Positions 29,449-39,690 are shown, counted from the stretch's first letter. The stretch: 64,000 nt of DNA from Rhizobium sp. JAB6 (GCF_003024605.1 NZ_PYJQ01000009.1:496001-560000), one strand, 5' to 3'. Translations and numbers: made by a program. The notes: generated by a model from the letters alone, not told the origin.

Positions 29449-30363
29449 TCAGACCGGGTTGTTCAGCGTATCGCAATCCGAGAGCTTGCCGGAATCGAAG
29501 CCCTTCTTGAACCACTTCACGCGTTGCGCCGAAGTGCCGTGGTTGAAGCTGTCGGGAACGACATAGCCCTGCGTGCGCTTCTGCAGCGTATCGTCGCCGA
29601 TCTGCTGTGCGGCATTCAGCGCCTCTTCGAGGTCGCCGGCCTGCAGGATGCCCTTCTGCTGGGTGAACTTGCCCCATATGCCGGCGAAACAATCCGCCTG
29701 CAGTTCGATGCGCACCGACATCTTGTTGGCGTCCACTTCGCTCATGCTGCGGCGGGCCTGATTGAATTTCGGCAGAATGCCAAGCAGGTCCTGCACATGG
29801 TGGCCGACCTCATGGGCGATCACATAGGCTTGCGCAAAATCGCCGGATGCGCCGAATTGATCCTTCATCTGCTGGAAGAAAGCCATGTCGAGATAGACCT
29901 TCTGATCGCTCGGGCAATAGAAGGGGCCGGTTGCCGCCGAAGCCTGCCCGCAGGCCGAAGGGAACCTGCCGGAAAACAGCACGAGCTTCGGATCGGTATA
30001 GGTCTGGCCCATCGATTTGAAGATGCCGCTCCAGGTGTCTTCCGTATCGGCAAGAATGGTCGCGACGAACTGCTTCATCTCGTCATTGGCCGGCTGCCCG
30101 CCTCCACTGCCGTTGGAGGTGCTCTGCTGATATCCGGAACCGCCGCCCTCCAGCATGCCGCTTTGCTGCAGCAGCCCGATAACGTCGACGCCCATGGCTC
30201 TCAGGATCAGGAAGATCACGACGAGCACGATAATGGTGCGGAAGCTCAAACCGCCGCCGCCAATCCCTCCGCCCGGGAATCGGAAGCCGCCGCCACCGCT
30301 CATGGGTGACGAGCCGCGTTCGTCCTCGATATTGTCGGATTGCCGACGCCCCTTCCAATCCAT
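29449..30363 (-). CDS. ypfJ: Neutral zinc metallopeptidase (YpfJ/KPN_02809 family)
   Basis: A 304-residue membrane-anchored protein. The ATG at 30363 has AGGAGG 8 bases upstream and starts MDWKGRRQSDNIEDERGSS, the standard beginning of this family. A Gly-rich stretch (about 20-38) precedes one membrane helix (about 40-58, FRTIIVLVVIFLILRAMGV). The globular part carries the zincin motif HEVGHHVQ, and downstream SEVDANKMSVRIELQADCFAGIWG provides further ligands. The C-terminus keeps GTSAQRVKWFKKGFDSG. Substrates are not known. Confidence 0.93.
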   Translation of the reverse strand: MDWKGRRQSDNIEDERGSSPMSGGGGFRFPGGGIGGGGLSFRTIIVLVVIFLILRAMGVDVIGLLQQSGMLEGGGSGYQQSTSNGSGGGQPANDEMKQFVATILADTEDTWSGIFKSMGQTYTDPKLVLFSGRFPSACGQASAATGPFYCPSDQKVYLDMAFFQQMKDQFGASGDFAQAYVIAHEVGHHVQDLLGILPKFNQARRSMSEVDANKMSVRIELQADCFAGIWGKFTQQKGILQAGDLEEALNAAQQIGDDTLQKRTQGYVVPDSFNHGTSAQRVKWFKKGFDSGKLSDCDTLNNPV

Positions 30364-30456
30364 GGTGCACCTCCTGGCGATGCCTAAAATCAAAGTCCCT
30401 TGAGGCATTTATATATCCAGGAAGTGTAATAAAGCCAGTTGGTTATCGACAGAACA

Positions 30457-30948
30457 TTAGCTGAAACGCCGCCGCCGCCATATTTCTTTGGACACTAGCC
30501 ATAAAAGCGCAATCGCTAGACCTGCCGCTACCACAAACGGCACTATTTCGTCGCCATCGAAAGCCATCTTGTTCATGATCCGCCCGGGAAGAAAGGTAAA
30601 AACCCCGGCACCGACAATGCCGCCGAAGTAAAGACCTCTGACGATGCGCTTATGCGCCTCGATATTGTGTCTGCGCGCATTGACGATCGCTCCCCAGCAA
30701 CCGAAGAGGACGAATACGGAGAGTAGGTGAATGGGGCTGAAGCCATGGAACATATTGATCTGATGGATGAAAAAACTCGATAGCGCGGTCACGACCATCA
30801 GGATCAGCCAAATCTTGCCGAGCAGGCGATGTCTTGGCGTTCCCTTGGGCCTGACAAGAAGATACGCTCCGAGCAAGGCGGCCGGAACGACCGCCGCGAC
30901 ATGGATCCGGATCGCGATTGGAGCATCAAGAAGCGGTTCGAAAGTCAT
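30457..30948 (-). CDS. DUF2306 membrane protein
   Basis: A 163-residue protein with four predicted membrane helices. The DUF2306 features are IRIHVAAVVPAALLGAYLLVRPKGTPRHRLLGKIW, the histidine-containing IHLLSVFVLFGCWGAI, and ARRHNIEAHKRIVRGLYFGGIV. The conserved histidines suggest a heme- or metal-binding membrane protein, but no function is established. It is divergent from the LytTR regulator gene at 31035 (86 bases), an arrangement that suggests control by that regulator. Confidence 0.85.
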   Translation of the reverse strand: MTFEPLLDAPIAIRIHVAAVVPAALLGAYLLVRPKGTPRHRLLGKIWLILMVVTALSSFFIHQINMFHGFSPIHLLSVFVLFGCWGAIVNARRHNIEAHKRIVRGLYFGGIVGAGVFTFLPGRIMNKMAFDGDEIVPFVVAAGLAIALLWLVSKEIWRRRRFS

Positions 30949-31034
30949 GATCTCTATCCGGTTGAGTTTATCGAGCCTTTCCGCGATAGTGCTGCTCTCT
31001 CAACCGAAATTGCGCGAAAGAACGAGACATCTTC

Positions 31035-31859
31035 GTGGATCACACCTTTCTGCAGTCCACGCTTCGTGAGTTGCAGGTCATCCAGCGTTCACCGCGCTTC
31101 TGGGCGACCTTCATCACGATTGTCCTGATCTTTGCCCTGACCGGACCGTACGGCACCCTCGACCGGCTGATGCCGGGAGCAAGACTGGGCTACTGGCTCG
31201 CCCTTCATGCCATGGCGTGGTTCCTCGCAATCGTATTTTCCGTCGTCGCCGAAATCCTGCTCCGCAGGCAAATAGCAAGCATGTTCGCCAGGATGATGAT
31301 CGGTTCCGTCGCCGCCGCATTGCCGATCGGTTTCGGCATCACGTTCGTCGACTTCACATTCTTCGGCACGTTGCCCACGGTGAGCGACAGCCTACGTCAA
31401 TCGCTGGGCTCCATACCACTTTGCGCTCTCTTCTGCATCCTCACCTATTTGACCATGCATCGACAAATCGCGACGGTAACCGCGAGAACAAATCTTGCGG
31501 AAACGAAGACGATATCCGCCTCCGTACCGGAGATTCGGCCCCCGACACCGCAGCCACCGATTCTCTTGCGCCTGAAACCGGAAAACCGCGGAACGCTGGT
31601 AAGGCTTACCGTTCGCGACCATTATACGGAGGTCGTGACAACACGCGGTCGCGAACTCATCCTGCTGCGCTTCAGCGATGCCCTGATGGAAATCGGCAAT
31701 ATAGAAGGTATACGCCTCCATCGATCGCACTGGGTGGCGGTGGATCAAGTCGCCGGCCTGAAACGCGGCAACGGCAAGCTTTTCGTCGTCGCACGCGATG
31801 GAACGGAGATGCCCGTCAGTCGCTCCTATACGGATGCCGTTCGGCGTCGTTTCGGCTGA
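31035..31859 (+). CDS. Membrane-bound LytTR-domain transcriptional regulator
   Basis: A 274-residue protein with about four membrane helices (about residues 22-42, 52-75, 85-108 and 122-142), a linker rich in Pro and Thr, and a C-terminal LytTR DNA-binding domain (about 172-274). The latter contains VRLTVRDHYTEVVTTRGRELILLRFSDAL, IEGIRLHRSHWVAVDQV, and GTEMPVSRSY. This is a LytTR domain tied directly to the membrane without a kinase partner. The frame begins with GTG at 31035 and a weak ribosome site, so the start is uncertain. It is divergent from the DUF2306 gene. Confidence 0.87.
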   Translation: MDHTFLQSTLRELQVIQRSPRFWATFITIVLIFALTGPYGTLDRLMPGARLGYWLALHAMAWFLAIVFSVVAEILLRRQIASMFARMMIGSVAAALPIGFGITFVDFTFFGTLPTVSDSLRQSLGSIPLCALFCILTYLTMHRQIATVTARTNLAETKTISASVPEIRPPTPQPPILLRLKPENRGTLVRLTVRDHYTEVVTTRGRELILLRFSDALMEIGNIEGIRLHRSHWVAVDQVAGLKRGNGKLFVVARDGTEMPVSRSYTDAVRRRFG

Positions 31860-32027
31860 TGGTGACAAAGCCTGCAGAATTCATGTCGATTCCGCCATTT
31901 ATGGGGTTCCGTTTACAAATACATTTGCCTATAAGCCGCTTCTAGCCTGAAAATATTGCCCATGCGCCCCGACCGGTGACCTCCCACCCTGGCCGGCTTT
32001 TTGCGCAACAAAAACGGATGAGAGCCC

Positions 32028-35000
32028 ATGCCGAAGCGCCAAGATATCAAATCGATCCTCATTATCGGTGCAGGACCGATTGTTATCGGGCAGGCTTGCG
32101 AATTCGACTATTCCGGCACCCAGGCCTGTAAGGCACTTCGGGAGGAAGGCTACCGCGTTATCCTCGTCAACTCCAATCCGGCAACGATCATGACCGATCC
32201 GGGTCTGGCGGATGCAACCTATGTCGAACCGATCACGCCCGAGGTCGTCGCCAAGATCATCGCCAAGGAGCGCCCGGACGCGCTGCTGCCGACCATGGGC
32301 GGCCAGACTGCCCTCAACACAGCGCTGTCGCTGAAGCGCATGGGTGTGCTCGACCGCTACAATGTCGAGATGATCGGCGCCAAGCCGGCCGCGATCGACA
32401 TGGCCGAAGACCGCGCCCTCTTCCGCGAGGCCATGGCCCGCATCGGCCTCGAAACCCCGCGCTCCATGCTGGCGAACGCCACCGATATCAAGGATGCCGA
32501 CCGCAAGACCCATGAGGCCGAGCGCAGCAAGCTGAAGGCCTCGCTCTCGGGCCCCGAGCTCGACAAGGCGCTGGACGAACTGGAAAATCAGTGGAACCTC
32601 GGCGAAAGCGACCGCAAGCAGCGTTACATGAGCCATGCGATGGCAATTGCCGCGCAGGCGCTCGACCATGTCGGCCTGCCCGCCATCATCCGACCATCCT
32701 TCACCCTCGGCGGCACCGGCGGCGGCATTGCCTACAACCGCTCGGAATTCTTCGAAATCGTCGGCGGCGGACTCGATGCTTCGCCGACCACGGAAGTGCT
32801 GATCGAGGAATCGGTGCTCGGCTGGAAGGAATTCGAGATGGAAGTCGTCCGCGACAAGGCGGACAACTGCATCATCATCTGCTCGATCGAGAACATCGAT
32901 CCGATGGGTGTCCACACGGGCGACTCCATCACCGTCGCTCCCGCGCTGACGCTGACGGACAAAGAATATCAGATCATGCGGAACGCCTCGATCGCGGTTC
33001 TGCGCGAGATCGGCGTCGAAACCGGGGGTTCGAACGTACAGTTTGCCGTCAATCCGAAGGACGGCCGCCTCGTCGTCATCGAGATGAATCCTCGCGTATC
33101 GCGCTCCTCTGCGCTTGCCTCCAAGGCAACCGGCTTCCCGATCGCCAAGGTCGCCGCCAAGCTTGCCGTCGGCTACACCCTGGACGAACTCGAAAACGAT
33201 ATCACCGGCGGCGCAACGCCTGCCTCCTTTGAGCCCTCGATCGACTACGTCGTTACCAAGATCCCGCGCTTCGCCTTTGAAAAGTTTCCCGGCGCCTCCC
33301 CGGTTCTGACGACGGCCATGAAGTCGGTCGGCGAAGTCATGGCGATCGGCCGTACCTTCGCGGAATCGCTGCAGAAGGCGCTGCGCGGCCTCGAAACTGG
33401 ACTGACGGGCCTAGACGAAATCGAAATCCCCGGCATCGAGGAAGGCGAAGGCAGCCAGAATGCCATTCGCGCCGCCATCGGCACGCCGACCCCCGACCGC
33501 CTGCGTATGGTGGCGCAGGCGCTGCGCCAGGGCATGAGCATCGAAGAGGTGCATGAAGGCTGCAAGATCGACCCCTGGTTCCTCGAGCAGTTGAAGAAGA
33601 TCGTCGACATGGAAGGCCGCATCCGCGAGCACGGCCTGCCGCAGGATGCCGCTAATCTGCGCATGCTGAAGGCCATGGGCTTCTCCGATGCGCGTCTGGC
33701 AACGTTGACCGGCAAGCGCCCGAAGGAAGTGGCGGAGCTGCGCAATTCGCTGAACGTTCGCCCGGTCTTCAAGCGCATCGATACCTGCGCCGCCGAATTC
33801 GCCTCGCCGACGGCCTATATGTACTCGACCTATGAGACGCCCTTCGTCGGCGCCGCCCGTTCCGAAGCCCTGGTTTCCGACCGCAAGAAGGTCGTCATCC
33901 TCGGCGGCGGCCCCAACCGCATCGGCCAGGGTATCGAGTTCGACTATTGCTGCTGCCATGCCGCCTTCGCCCTGAAGGATGCCGGCTATGAAGCCATCAT
34001 GATCAACTGCAATCCGGAGACGGTTTCGACCGACTACGACACGTCAGATCGTCTCTATTTCGAGCCGCTGACGGCTGAGGACGTCATCGAAATCCTGCGC
34101 GCGGAACAGGAAAAGGGTGAAGTGGTGGGCGTCATCGTCCAGTTCGGTGGCCAAACCCCGCTGAAGCTCGCCGAAGCGCTCGAGAAGAATGGCATCCCGA
34201 TCCTCGGCACCGCTCCGGACGCGATCGACCTTGCCGAAGACCGCGACCGCTTCCAGAAGCTCTTGATGAAGCTTGATCTCAACCAGCCGAACAACGGCAT
34301 TGCCTACTCCGTCGAGCAGGCACGCCTCGTCGCCTCCGAAATCGGCTTCCCGCTGGTCGTGCGGCCGTCCTACGTTCTTGGCGGCCGCGCCATGCAGATC
34401 ATCCATTCGGAAGGCCAGCTGCAGGGATACCTCCTCGATACAGTTCCGGAACTGGTGCCCGAAGATATCAAGCAGCGCTATCCGAACGACAAGACGGGCC
34501 AGATCAACACGCTGCTCGGCAAGAACCCGCTCCTCTTCGACAGCTATCTGACGAACGCTATCGAGGTCGATGTCGATTGCCTGTCCGACGGCACCGACGT
34601 CTACGTCGCCGGCATCATGGAACATATCGAAGAGGCCGGCATCCATTCGGGCGACTCCGCCTGCTCGCTGCCGCCGCGCACGCTGCCGCCCGCCATGATC
34701 GATGAGCTGGAACGACAGGCAAAAGCCATGGCCAAGGCTCTGAACGTCGGCGGCCTGATGAACGTTCAGTTCGCCATCAAGGACGACACGGTCTACGTGC
34801 TCGAAGTCAATCCGCGCGCCTCGCGTACGGTGCCCTTCGTCGCCAAGACCATCGGTGCGCCGATCGCCAAGATCGCTGCTCGCGTTATGGCCGGCGAGAA
34901 GCTGGATGCGACCTTCGCCGCCTATGGCGAAAAGCCCGATCCGCGCAAGCTGAAGCATATCGCCGTCAAGGAAGCCGTCTTCCCCTTCGCCCGTTTCCCC

Positions 35001-35513
35001 GGCGTCGACACCCTGCTCGGACCGGAAATGCGCTCCACCGGCGAAGTCATCGGTCTCGACACGGATTTTGCGCTGGCCTTCGCCAAGTCGCAGCTCGGCG
35101 CCGGCGTGGAACTGCCGCGTGACGGAACGGTCTTCGTCTCGGTTCGCGACGAAGACAAGCCGCGCGTGCTGCCGGCCATCCGCATGCTGGCCGAACAGGG
35201 TTTCAAGGTGCTCGCAACCGGCGGAACCCAGCGCTATCTGGCTGAAAACGGCATCGAAGCGACCAAGATCAACAAGGTTCTGGAGGGCCGTCCCCATATC
35301 GAGGACGCGATCCGCAATCGCCAGGTGCAGCTCGTCATCAATACGACTGACAGCAACAAGGCGATCTCGGATTCGAAGTCGCTGCGCCGCGCGACGCTGA
35401 TGCAGAAGGTGCCCTACTACACCACTATGGCCGGTGCCGAAGCAGCCGCCATGGCGATCAAGGCGCTAAAGGCCGGAAACCTCGAAGTCCAGCCGCTGCA
35501 GAGCTATTTCTGA
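32028..35513 (+). CDS. carB: Carbamoyl-phosphate synthase large subunit
   Basis: A 1161-residue synthetase with two homologous ATP-grasp halves. The first makes carboxyphosphate and carbamate; the second phosphorylates carbamate. Seen are the N-terminal [24 protein letters not shown] and its repeat at about residue 625 ([25 protein letters not shown]). The C-terminal MGS-like allosteric domain is [18 protein letters not shown]. It is about 90 residues longer than the E. coli enzyme; part of this is a charged insertion at about 150-205 ([18 protein letters not shown]), as in other alphaproteobacteria. carA lies 8.4 kb upstream, and nothing suggests co-transcription. Confidence 0.98.
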   Translation: MPKRQDIKSILIIGAGPIVIGQACEFDYSGTQACKALREEGYRVILVNSNPATIMTDPGLADATYVEPITPEVVAKIIAKERPDALLPTMGGQTALNTALSLKRMGVLDRYNVEMIGAKPAAIDMAEDRALFREAMARIGLETPRSMLANATDIKDADRKTHEAERSKLKASLSGPELDKALDELENQWNLGESDRKQRYMSHAMAIAAQALDHVGLPAIIRPSFTLGGTGGGIAYNRSEFFEIVGGGLDASPTTEVLIEESVLGWKEFEMEVVRDKADNCIIICSIENIDPMGVHTGDSITVAPALTLTDKEYQIMRNASIAVLREIGVETGGSNVQFAVNPKDGRLVVIEMNPRVSRSSALASKATGFPIAKVAAKLAVGYTLDELENDITGGATPASFEPSIDYVVTKIPRFAFEKFPGASPVLTTAMKSVGEVMAIGRTFAESLQKALRGLETGLTGLDEIEIPGIEEGEGSQNAIRAAIGTPTPDRLRMVAQALRQGMSIEEVHEGCKIDPWFLEQLKKIVDMEGRIREHGLPQDAANLRMLKAMGFSDARLATLTGKRPKEVAELRNSLNVRPVFKRIDTCAAEFASPTAYMYSTYETPFVGAARSEALVSDRKKVVILGGGPNRIGQGIEFDYCCCHAAFALKDAGYEAIMINCNPETVSTDYDTSDRLYFEPLTAEDVIEILRAEQEKGEVVGVIVQFGGQTPLKLAEALEKNGIPILGTAPDAIDLAEDRDRFQKLLMKLDLNQPNNGIAYSVEQARLVASEIGFPLVVRPSYVLGGRAMQIIHSEGQLQGYLLDTVPELVPEDIKQRYPNDKTGQINTLLGKNPLLFDSYLTNAIEVDVDCLSDGTDVYVAGIMEHIEEAGIHSGDSACSLPPRTLPPAMIDELERQAKAMAKALNVGGLMNVQFAIKDDTVYVLEVNPRASRTVPFVAKTIGAPIAKIAARVMAGEKLDATFAAYGEKPDPRKLKHIAVKEAVFPFARFPGVDTLLGPEMRSTGEVIGLDTDFALAFAKSQLGAGVELPRDGTVFVSVRDEDKPRVLPAIRMLAEQGFKVLATGGTQRYLAENGIEATKINKVLEGRPHIEDAIRNRQVQLVINTTDSNKAISDSKSLRRATLMQKVPYYTTMAGAEAAAMAIKALKAGNLEVQPLQSYF

Positions 35514-35767
35514 AGCAGCTAATTCGACCGTTAATAGCGTGAGCAGGATAGCCGGCTCACGTTCGTTGCGACCCGGCCGGGTGGCGGAATGGTCAGGGAG
35601 CTTCAACAGGAGCTTTTCCTTAAACCTTCGAATTTTCTGGCATTCGTCTGTCGCAATCTGCTATAGATGACAGAATTACGGCTCTGGATGGTTCCGAAGT
35701 ACCCCTTCGGGACCTGTTTTCTTTTGTGTCTGCAGCAGAGCAACACAGGGAGTGAAGGATAAGAAAA

Positions 35768-36244
35768 ATGGTTGAAAAAGTACCGATGACGCAAAACGGG
35801 TTCGTCAAGCTGCAGGAAGAACTGCGCTGGCGTCAGCAGGAAGAGCGCCCGCGAATCATCGAGGCAATTGCAGAAGCGCGCGCCCATGGCGACCTCTCCG
35901 AAAATGCCGAGTACCATGCAGCCAAGGAAGCCCAGAGCCACAACGAAGGCCGCATCACCGAGCTCGAAGATCTGACGGCGCGCGCCGAAGTCATCGATCT
36001 CACCAAGATGTCGGGCTCGAAGATCAAGTTTGGCGCCAAGGTCAAGCTCGTCGACGAAGACACCGAAGAAGAGAAGATCTACCAGATCGTCGGCGATCAG
36101 GAAGCCGATGTGAAGGCAGGCCGCATCTCCATCTCCTCGCCGATCGCCCGCGCCCTGATCGGCAAGGAAGTCGGCGATTCCATCGAGGTCAATGCTCCCG
36201 GCGGCGCCAAGGCTTACGAAATCCTCTCCGTCTCCTGGGGCTGA
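35768..36244 (+). CDS. greA: Transcription elongation factor GreA
   Basis: A 158-residue factor that enters the RNA polymerase secondary channel and triggers cleavage of backtracked RNA. The N-terminal coiled coil runs about residues 5-75, with the acidic tip in [20 protein letters not shown]. The C-terminal FKBP-like domain contains [23 protein letters not shown] and [23 protein letters not shown]. The length is normal. The glycosyltransferase gene follows at once, as in the greA-LPS core locus of other rhizobia. A weak hairpin (CGTGAGC/GCTCACG, 35538-35561) separates it from carB. Confidence 0.97.
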   Translation: MVEKVPMTQNGFVKLQEELRWRQQEERPRIIEAIAEARAHGDLSENAEYHAAKEAQSHNEGRITELEDLTARAEVIDLTKMSGSKIKFGAKVKLVDEDTEEEKIYQIVGDQEADVKAGRISISSPIARALIGKEVGDSIEVNAPGGAKAYEILSVSWG

Positions 36245-36250
36245 TTGCCC

Positions 36251-37330
36251 GTGCGCGATCGCGAGTCAGCGCATGCGGCCGATCTCCGCGAGATCGAAAT
36301 CATAGCAACGAATTTCAAACGCCGGCTTTCCGGCGTTACGTCTACAATCGTGCAACTGATCCCCAAGCAGGTCGAACTTGGCTATCATATCGCCACACTC
36401 GGCCCTGGCCTGCCGGAAGACCTGCCGAAGCTCGGCTGGTTCCGGCTTCCCGGTCTCTGGATCAAGCCGCGCCGCTATCGTGTGCGTATCTGGCATGCCC
36501 GCCGCAACAACGAAATGCTGGTGGGTTTGCTGTTACGCTCCGTTCTGCGCATGCCCCTCAAGCTCGTCTTTACCTCGGCCGCCCAGCGCCGCCATACCGG
36601 CTATACGCGCTGGCTGATCCGCCGCATGGACGCGGTCATTGCCACCAGCACCCGCTCCGGCAGCTTCCTCGAAGTGCCGCACACCGTCATCCAGCACGGC
36701 GTCGATCTCAATCGCTTTCATCCACCGGAGACGTCAAGCGACCGCATGGCCGCAACCGACCTGCCCGGCACCTATCTGATCGGCTGCTTCGGCCGCGTCC
36801 GCCATCAAAAGGGCACGGATCTCTTCGTCAAAGCGGTGATCGAGCTTCTGCCGCGCTATCCGGACTGGACAGCGGTAGTCTGCGGCCGCGTGACATCAGA
36901 GCATCGCGGCTTTGGCGATGAGCTGGAGAGGTTGGTAGTGGCAGCCGGCCTTGGCGATCGCATCCGCTTCATGGGCGAAGTCGACGATATCAAGCCCTGG
37001 TATCGCCGCGCCACTCTCTATGTCGCCCCTTCCCGCAACGAGGGTTTCGGTCTCACGCCGCTGGAAGCCATGGCCTCCCGCACCGCCGTCGTCGCCTCGG
37101 ATGCCGGCGCCTATGCCGAAATGATCGTGCCCGGCGAAACCGGCACCATCGTGCCGGCAGGCGATGGCGAAGCCCTGACCAAGGCGATTGCATTCTATCT
37201 TGCCAATCCGGAGGAAACGCTCCGCCAGGGGGAAAATGCCGTGCGCCATGTGCGCAGCGAATTCGCGCTGGAAAAGGAAGCGACCGCCATCGGCGACGTC
37301 TACAAGCGGCTGCTCGTCGCCAACACGTGA
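36251..37330 (+). CDS. lpcC: LPS core mannosyltransferase (LpcC/LpsB type, GT4)
   Basis: About 359 residues. The frame opens with TTG at 36245, one base after the greA stop, and a GTG at 36251 is also possible. The family 4 fold is clear: an N-terminal NFKRRLSGVTSTIVQLIP segment that is typical of rhizobial LpcC/LpsB, GCFGRVRHQKGTDLFVKA in the nucleotide-binding half, and YVAPSRNEGFGLTPLEAMA with the E-x7-E motif. LpcC and LpsB add mannose from GDP-mannose to Kdo in the inner core of lipopolysaccharide. Position after greA supports the assignment. Confidence 0.87.
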   Translation: MRDRESAHAADLREIEIIATNFKRRLSGVTSTIVQLIPKQVELGYHIATLGPGLPEDLPKLGWFRLPGLWIKPRRYRVRIWHARRNNEMLVGLLLRSVLRMPLKLVFTSAAQRRHTGYTRWLIRRMDAVIATSTRSGSFLEVPHTVIQHGVDLNRFHPPETSSDRMAATDLPGTYLIGCFGRVRHQKGTDLFVKAVIELLPRYPDWTAVVCGRVTSEHRGFGDELERLVVAAGLGDRIRFMGEVDDIKPWYRRATLYVAPSRNEGFGLTPLEAMASRTAVVASDAGAYAEMIVPGETGTIVPAGDGEALTKAIAFYLANPEETLRQGENAVRHVRSEFALEKEATAIGDVYKRLLVANT

Positions 37331-37339
37331 GCGGCTGGG

Positions 37340-38263
37340 TCAGCGACCAAGATCGATGCGGTTGCGCTCAATGAAATCGATCATCGAACGATCCTCCACC
37401 AAGTCCTCCTCAAGGCTTTTGACAATAGAGAGGACCTTGTCCCGATATTTCATCGCATTCGCGTCATAGGTCCAACCCCGCGCCAGCTTCTCCATCAGTT
37501 CCTGCCGGGATTTCGTGTAATAGTGGTTCAGCTGCAGAAAACGGTTCGAATAGAACTCCGGGGATTTTCGCGCACGCCGGCTAAACCGCTTGCCCGCGTC
37601 GTTGGCCGTCAGATCGCCATATGCCCGCGTCCGGAACTGATGCACACTGACCTCCGTTACTTCGCATGGATCGACGATGCATTTGAAATTGCAGACGTTT
37701 TCCTTCGATGTCATGGGATCGGCACCGCGCATCGTATAGTTCAGTGTCAAAGGGCCATCCGGCGGAGTCTCATGGCCGCTGGTTGCAAACATGTGCCAGG
37801 GTAGCGAGACATTCGGGAAATCGCCGGCAGCTTCCAACGCCTGCTCGACCGTCGCGGCCTCTTTCGGCAGGAGGAATTCGTCGACGTCGATGAACGCCAT
37901 CCAGCGATAATCACCACCGAAATTCAAAATGGCATGCGCGAAGGTGATGACCTGGCCGTTCAGCACCACCGATGTCGCCGCATCGCGCATGCGCCCCGCC
38001 CAGGGAATAATCGTCAGCGCATCTTCGGAGAGCAGGCTTCGAAGATGCGAACATGTCTCGTCCGTCGAGCCATTATCATAGATATAGAAGTGGCGAATGC
38101 CGACCGCCTGATGGAAGCGCACCCATTCCTCGATATAACGAGCCTCGTTCTTCACACAGGCGGCAATGGCGATGCCATGGCGCCCTGCCCTTGGCTCGGG
38201 CGGATCGATGGATAGCTTCTTGGCGTCGGACGCCTTGGGTTTCAACCAGTGCATAAGCTTCAT
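37340..38263 (-). CDS. Glycosyltransferase, family 2/92-like
   Basis: A 307-residue cytoplasmic glycosyltransferase with GT-A fold. The start of the domain is GIAIAACVKNEARYIEEWVRFHQAVGIRHFYIYDNGSTDET (about residues 30-70), and the metal-binding motif is FIDVDEFLLP (about 125). These fit the DUF23/GT92-like group of GT2 enzymes. It lies in the place where other rhizobia carry variable LPS core genes, between greA-lpcC and lrp, on the opposite strand to lpcC with 9 bases between the stops. A role in LPS or another surface glycan is likely, but donor and acceptor are unknown. Confidence 0.85.
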   Translation of the reverse strand: MKLMHWLKPKASDAKKLSIDPPEPRAGRHGIAIAACVKNEARYIEEWVRFHQAVGIRHFYIYDNGSTDETCSHLRSLLSEDALTIIPWAGRMRDAATSVVLNGQVITFAHAILNFGGDYRWMAFIDVDEFLLPKEAATVEQALEAAGDFPNVSLPWHMFATSGHETPPDGPLTLNYTMRGADPMTSKENVCNFKCIVDPCEVTEVSVHQFRTRAYGDLTANDAGKRFSRRARKSPEFYSNRFLQLNHYYTKSRQELMEKLARGWTYDANAMKYRDKVLSIVKSLEEDLVEDRSMIDFIERNRIDLGR

Positions 38264-38309
38264 TCCATCGACCTTAATTTCAAAGCAGGCTCGCCGCCTC
38301 CGGCAAAGA

Positions 38310-39218
38310 TCACGCCTGCGGCTTCAATGCGAACCTGTCGTCGTAACCAAAATCATATTTGAGCAACGCCGAAACATGGGAATAATTGACGAAAGAGACG
38401 CCGCGCTCAGCAGCGATCTGCCGAGCAAGGACGAGATGCTCGATGATGCGGGCTTCGGCGCGCGCAATGCCGGAAAAAGCGGTATCTCCGGCAGTCTCGT
38501 AAAAGCGGGGCTCGCCGGCATTGGAGATATCGATCCCCAGAAAGCCGACTTGATGTCTTGCACAGTAAAGAGCGAATTGCAGCGCCGAGACAGCGACGGA
38601 ACCGCCCAGAAAAACTCCGCGATCAGGCGAAAGAGAAAAACCCGCCGAACCATCGGCATCCAACCGCACATATTGCAGCTTTTTGAGATCGTCGAGGGAG
38701 CGGCGCCGCGCGCCGTAGGGCTTGCGGATATCGTCGATCAAAATGATCGTCTTGTCGGCGAGCCAGTTTTTGTCGATCTCGCACAGCGCGCGCAGCACCG
38801 ATACGGAAAACAGGCAAAGCGAACCGGGAGCCACCTTCTCGCGCAGCATAGCGAGATGGCGCCAGACAAATCGCTCATCCTCGACGGCAATCGCCAATGG
38901 CTCGGCGATAGGGTCGCCGGACAAGCGGATCGCACCATTCAGAAGAATGGCACTGCGGAATTCCAGGCCGCTCAGATCGCAATCGCGAATCGATGGACCT
39001 GACCCCACGATATAGATCGCATCGCCACAGCGTTCGCGCAGACGATCCATGCCGGCGAGGCTTGCGACCTTGGCGCCGCGGTAAAGCACCTTGCTGACAT
39101 TCTGGCTGCGGACGATGCTGAGCCCCGGAAACCAGTCCTGCACATGAGCCCGCGAGCCGCCAAGAAAGAGGCGCACGCCGGATTTGATCAGCGACCGGTG
39201 CCAGGGGCGATCCGCCAT
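38310..39218 (-). CDS. Putative surface-polysaccharide protein with nucleotide-sugar-type fold
   Basis: A 302-residue protein that I cannot assign with confidence. The motif YIVGSGPSIRDCDLSGL (about residues 68-84), then RSAILLNGAIRL and, at about 215, FLGIDISN, recall DUF115/MAF-type and sialyltransferase-like proteins, in which a G-S/N-G-P-S loop binds a nucleotide sugar. There is no signal peptide or membrane helix. It sits 46 bases upstream of the glycosyltransferase gene on the same strand and 4 bases from the end of lrp. This suggests a joint role in the LPS core or a related glycan. Confidence 0.6.
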   Translation of the reverse strand: MADRPWHRSLIKSGVRLFLGGSRAHVQDWFPGLSIVRSQNVSKVLYRGAKVASLAGMDRLRERCGDAIYIVGSGPSIRDCDLSGLEFRSAILLNGAIRLSGDPIAEPLAIAVEDERFVWRHLAMLREKVAPGSLCLFSVSVLRALCEIDKNWLADKTIILIDDIRKPYGARRRSLDDLKKLQYVRLDADGSAGFSLSPDRGVFLGGSVAVSALQFALYCARHQVGFLGIDISNAGEPRFYETAGDTAFSGIARAEARIIEHLVLARQIAAERGVSFVNYSHVSALLKYDFGYDDRFALKPQA

Positions 39219-39222
39219 TCGC

Positions 39223-39690
39223 CTAGAGCTCCACCAGGCCGAGCTTCTTGACTTGCCGGATAGTCAGCATGGTGCGCACGGTGTCGACATGTTCATTCGC
39301 CGTCAGAACCTCAATGACGAAATCCTGGAAACGGGTAAGATTTTCCGCAACGCAGTGCAGCAGGAAATCGCTGTCACCGGATACCATCCATGCCTGCCGA
39401 ACGAGCGGCCACGCCGAAGTTGCGGTGGCGAAAGCCTTGAGGTTCGCTTCCGACTGATGCTTCAGGCCGACCATGCAGAAGGCCACGAGATCGAAGCCCA
39501 GTTTCGGGCTGTTCAGCATGGCGTGGTAGCCTTCGATGACGCCGGCCTCTTCCAATTTGCGCACACGGCGCAGGCATGGAGGCGCCGAAATGCCGACCCG
39601 GTCTGCGAGTTCGACGTTGGTCATCCGCCCGTCTCGCTGGAGTTCCCGCAGAATCTTGATATCGATGGCATCGAGCTCAGCGCGAAGCAC
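39223..39690 (-). CDS. lrp: Lrp/AsnC family transcriptional regulator
   Basis: A 155-residue regulator if it starts at the GTG at 39690, which has GAAAGG 7 bases upstream and gives VLRAELDAIDIKILRELQRDGR. The winged helix (MTNVELADRVGISAPPCLRRVRKLEEAGVI, about residues 23-52) and the C-terminal RAM/AsnC ligand domain (GDSDFLLHCVAENLTRFQDFV) are intact. It is divergent from trxB, as in the syntenic block lrp-trxB-lsrB of rhizobia. It is closer to the global Lrp type than to AsnC, but its targets are unknown. Confidence 0.92.
   Translation of the reverse strand: MLRAELDAIDIKILRELQRDGRMTNVELADRVGISAPPCLRRVRKLEEAGVIEGYHAMLNSPKLGFDLVAFCMVGLKHQSEANLKAFATATSAWPLVRQAWMVSGDSDFLLHCVAENLTRFQDFVIEVLTANEHVDTVRTMLTIRQVKKLGLVEL

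Noticed and set aside
34044..35297. Minus-strand open frame of 417 codons opposite carB
   Set aside because: Mirror of carB codon bias, with no ribosome site or recognisable domain. The same holds for frames opposite carA, kbl, tdh, recQ and trxB.
35570..35625. tRNA-like start (GTGGCGGAATGG) upstream of greA
   Set aside because: It resembles the 5' part of a tRNA-Leu, but no D-loop/anticodon/T-loop arrangement or matching acceptor arm follows.
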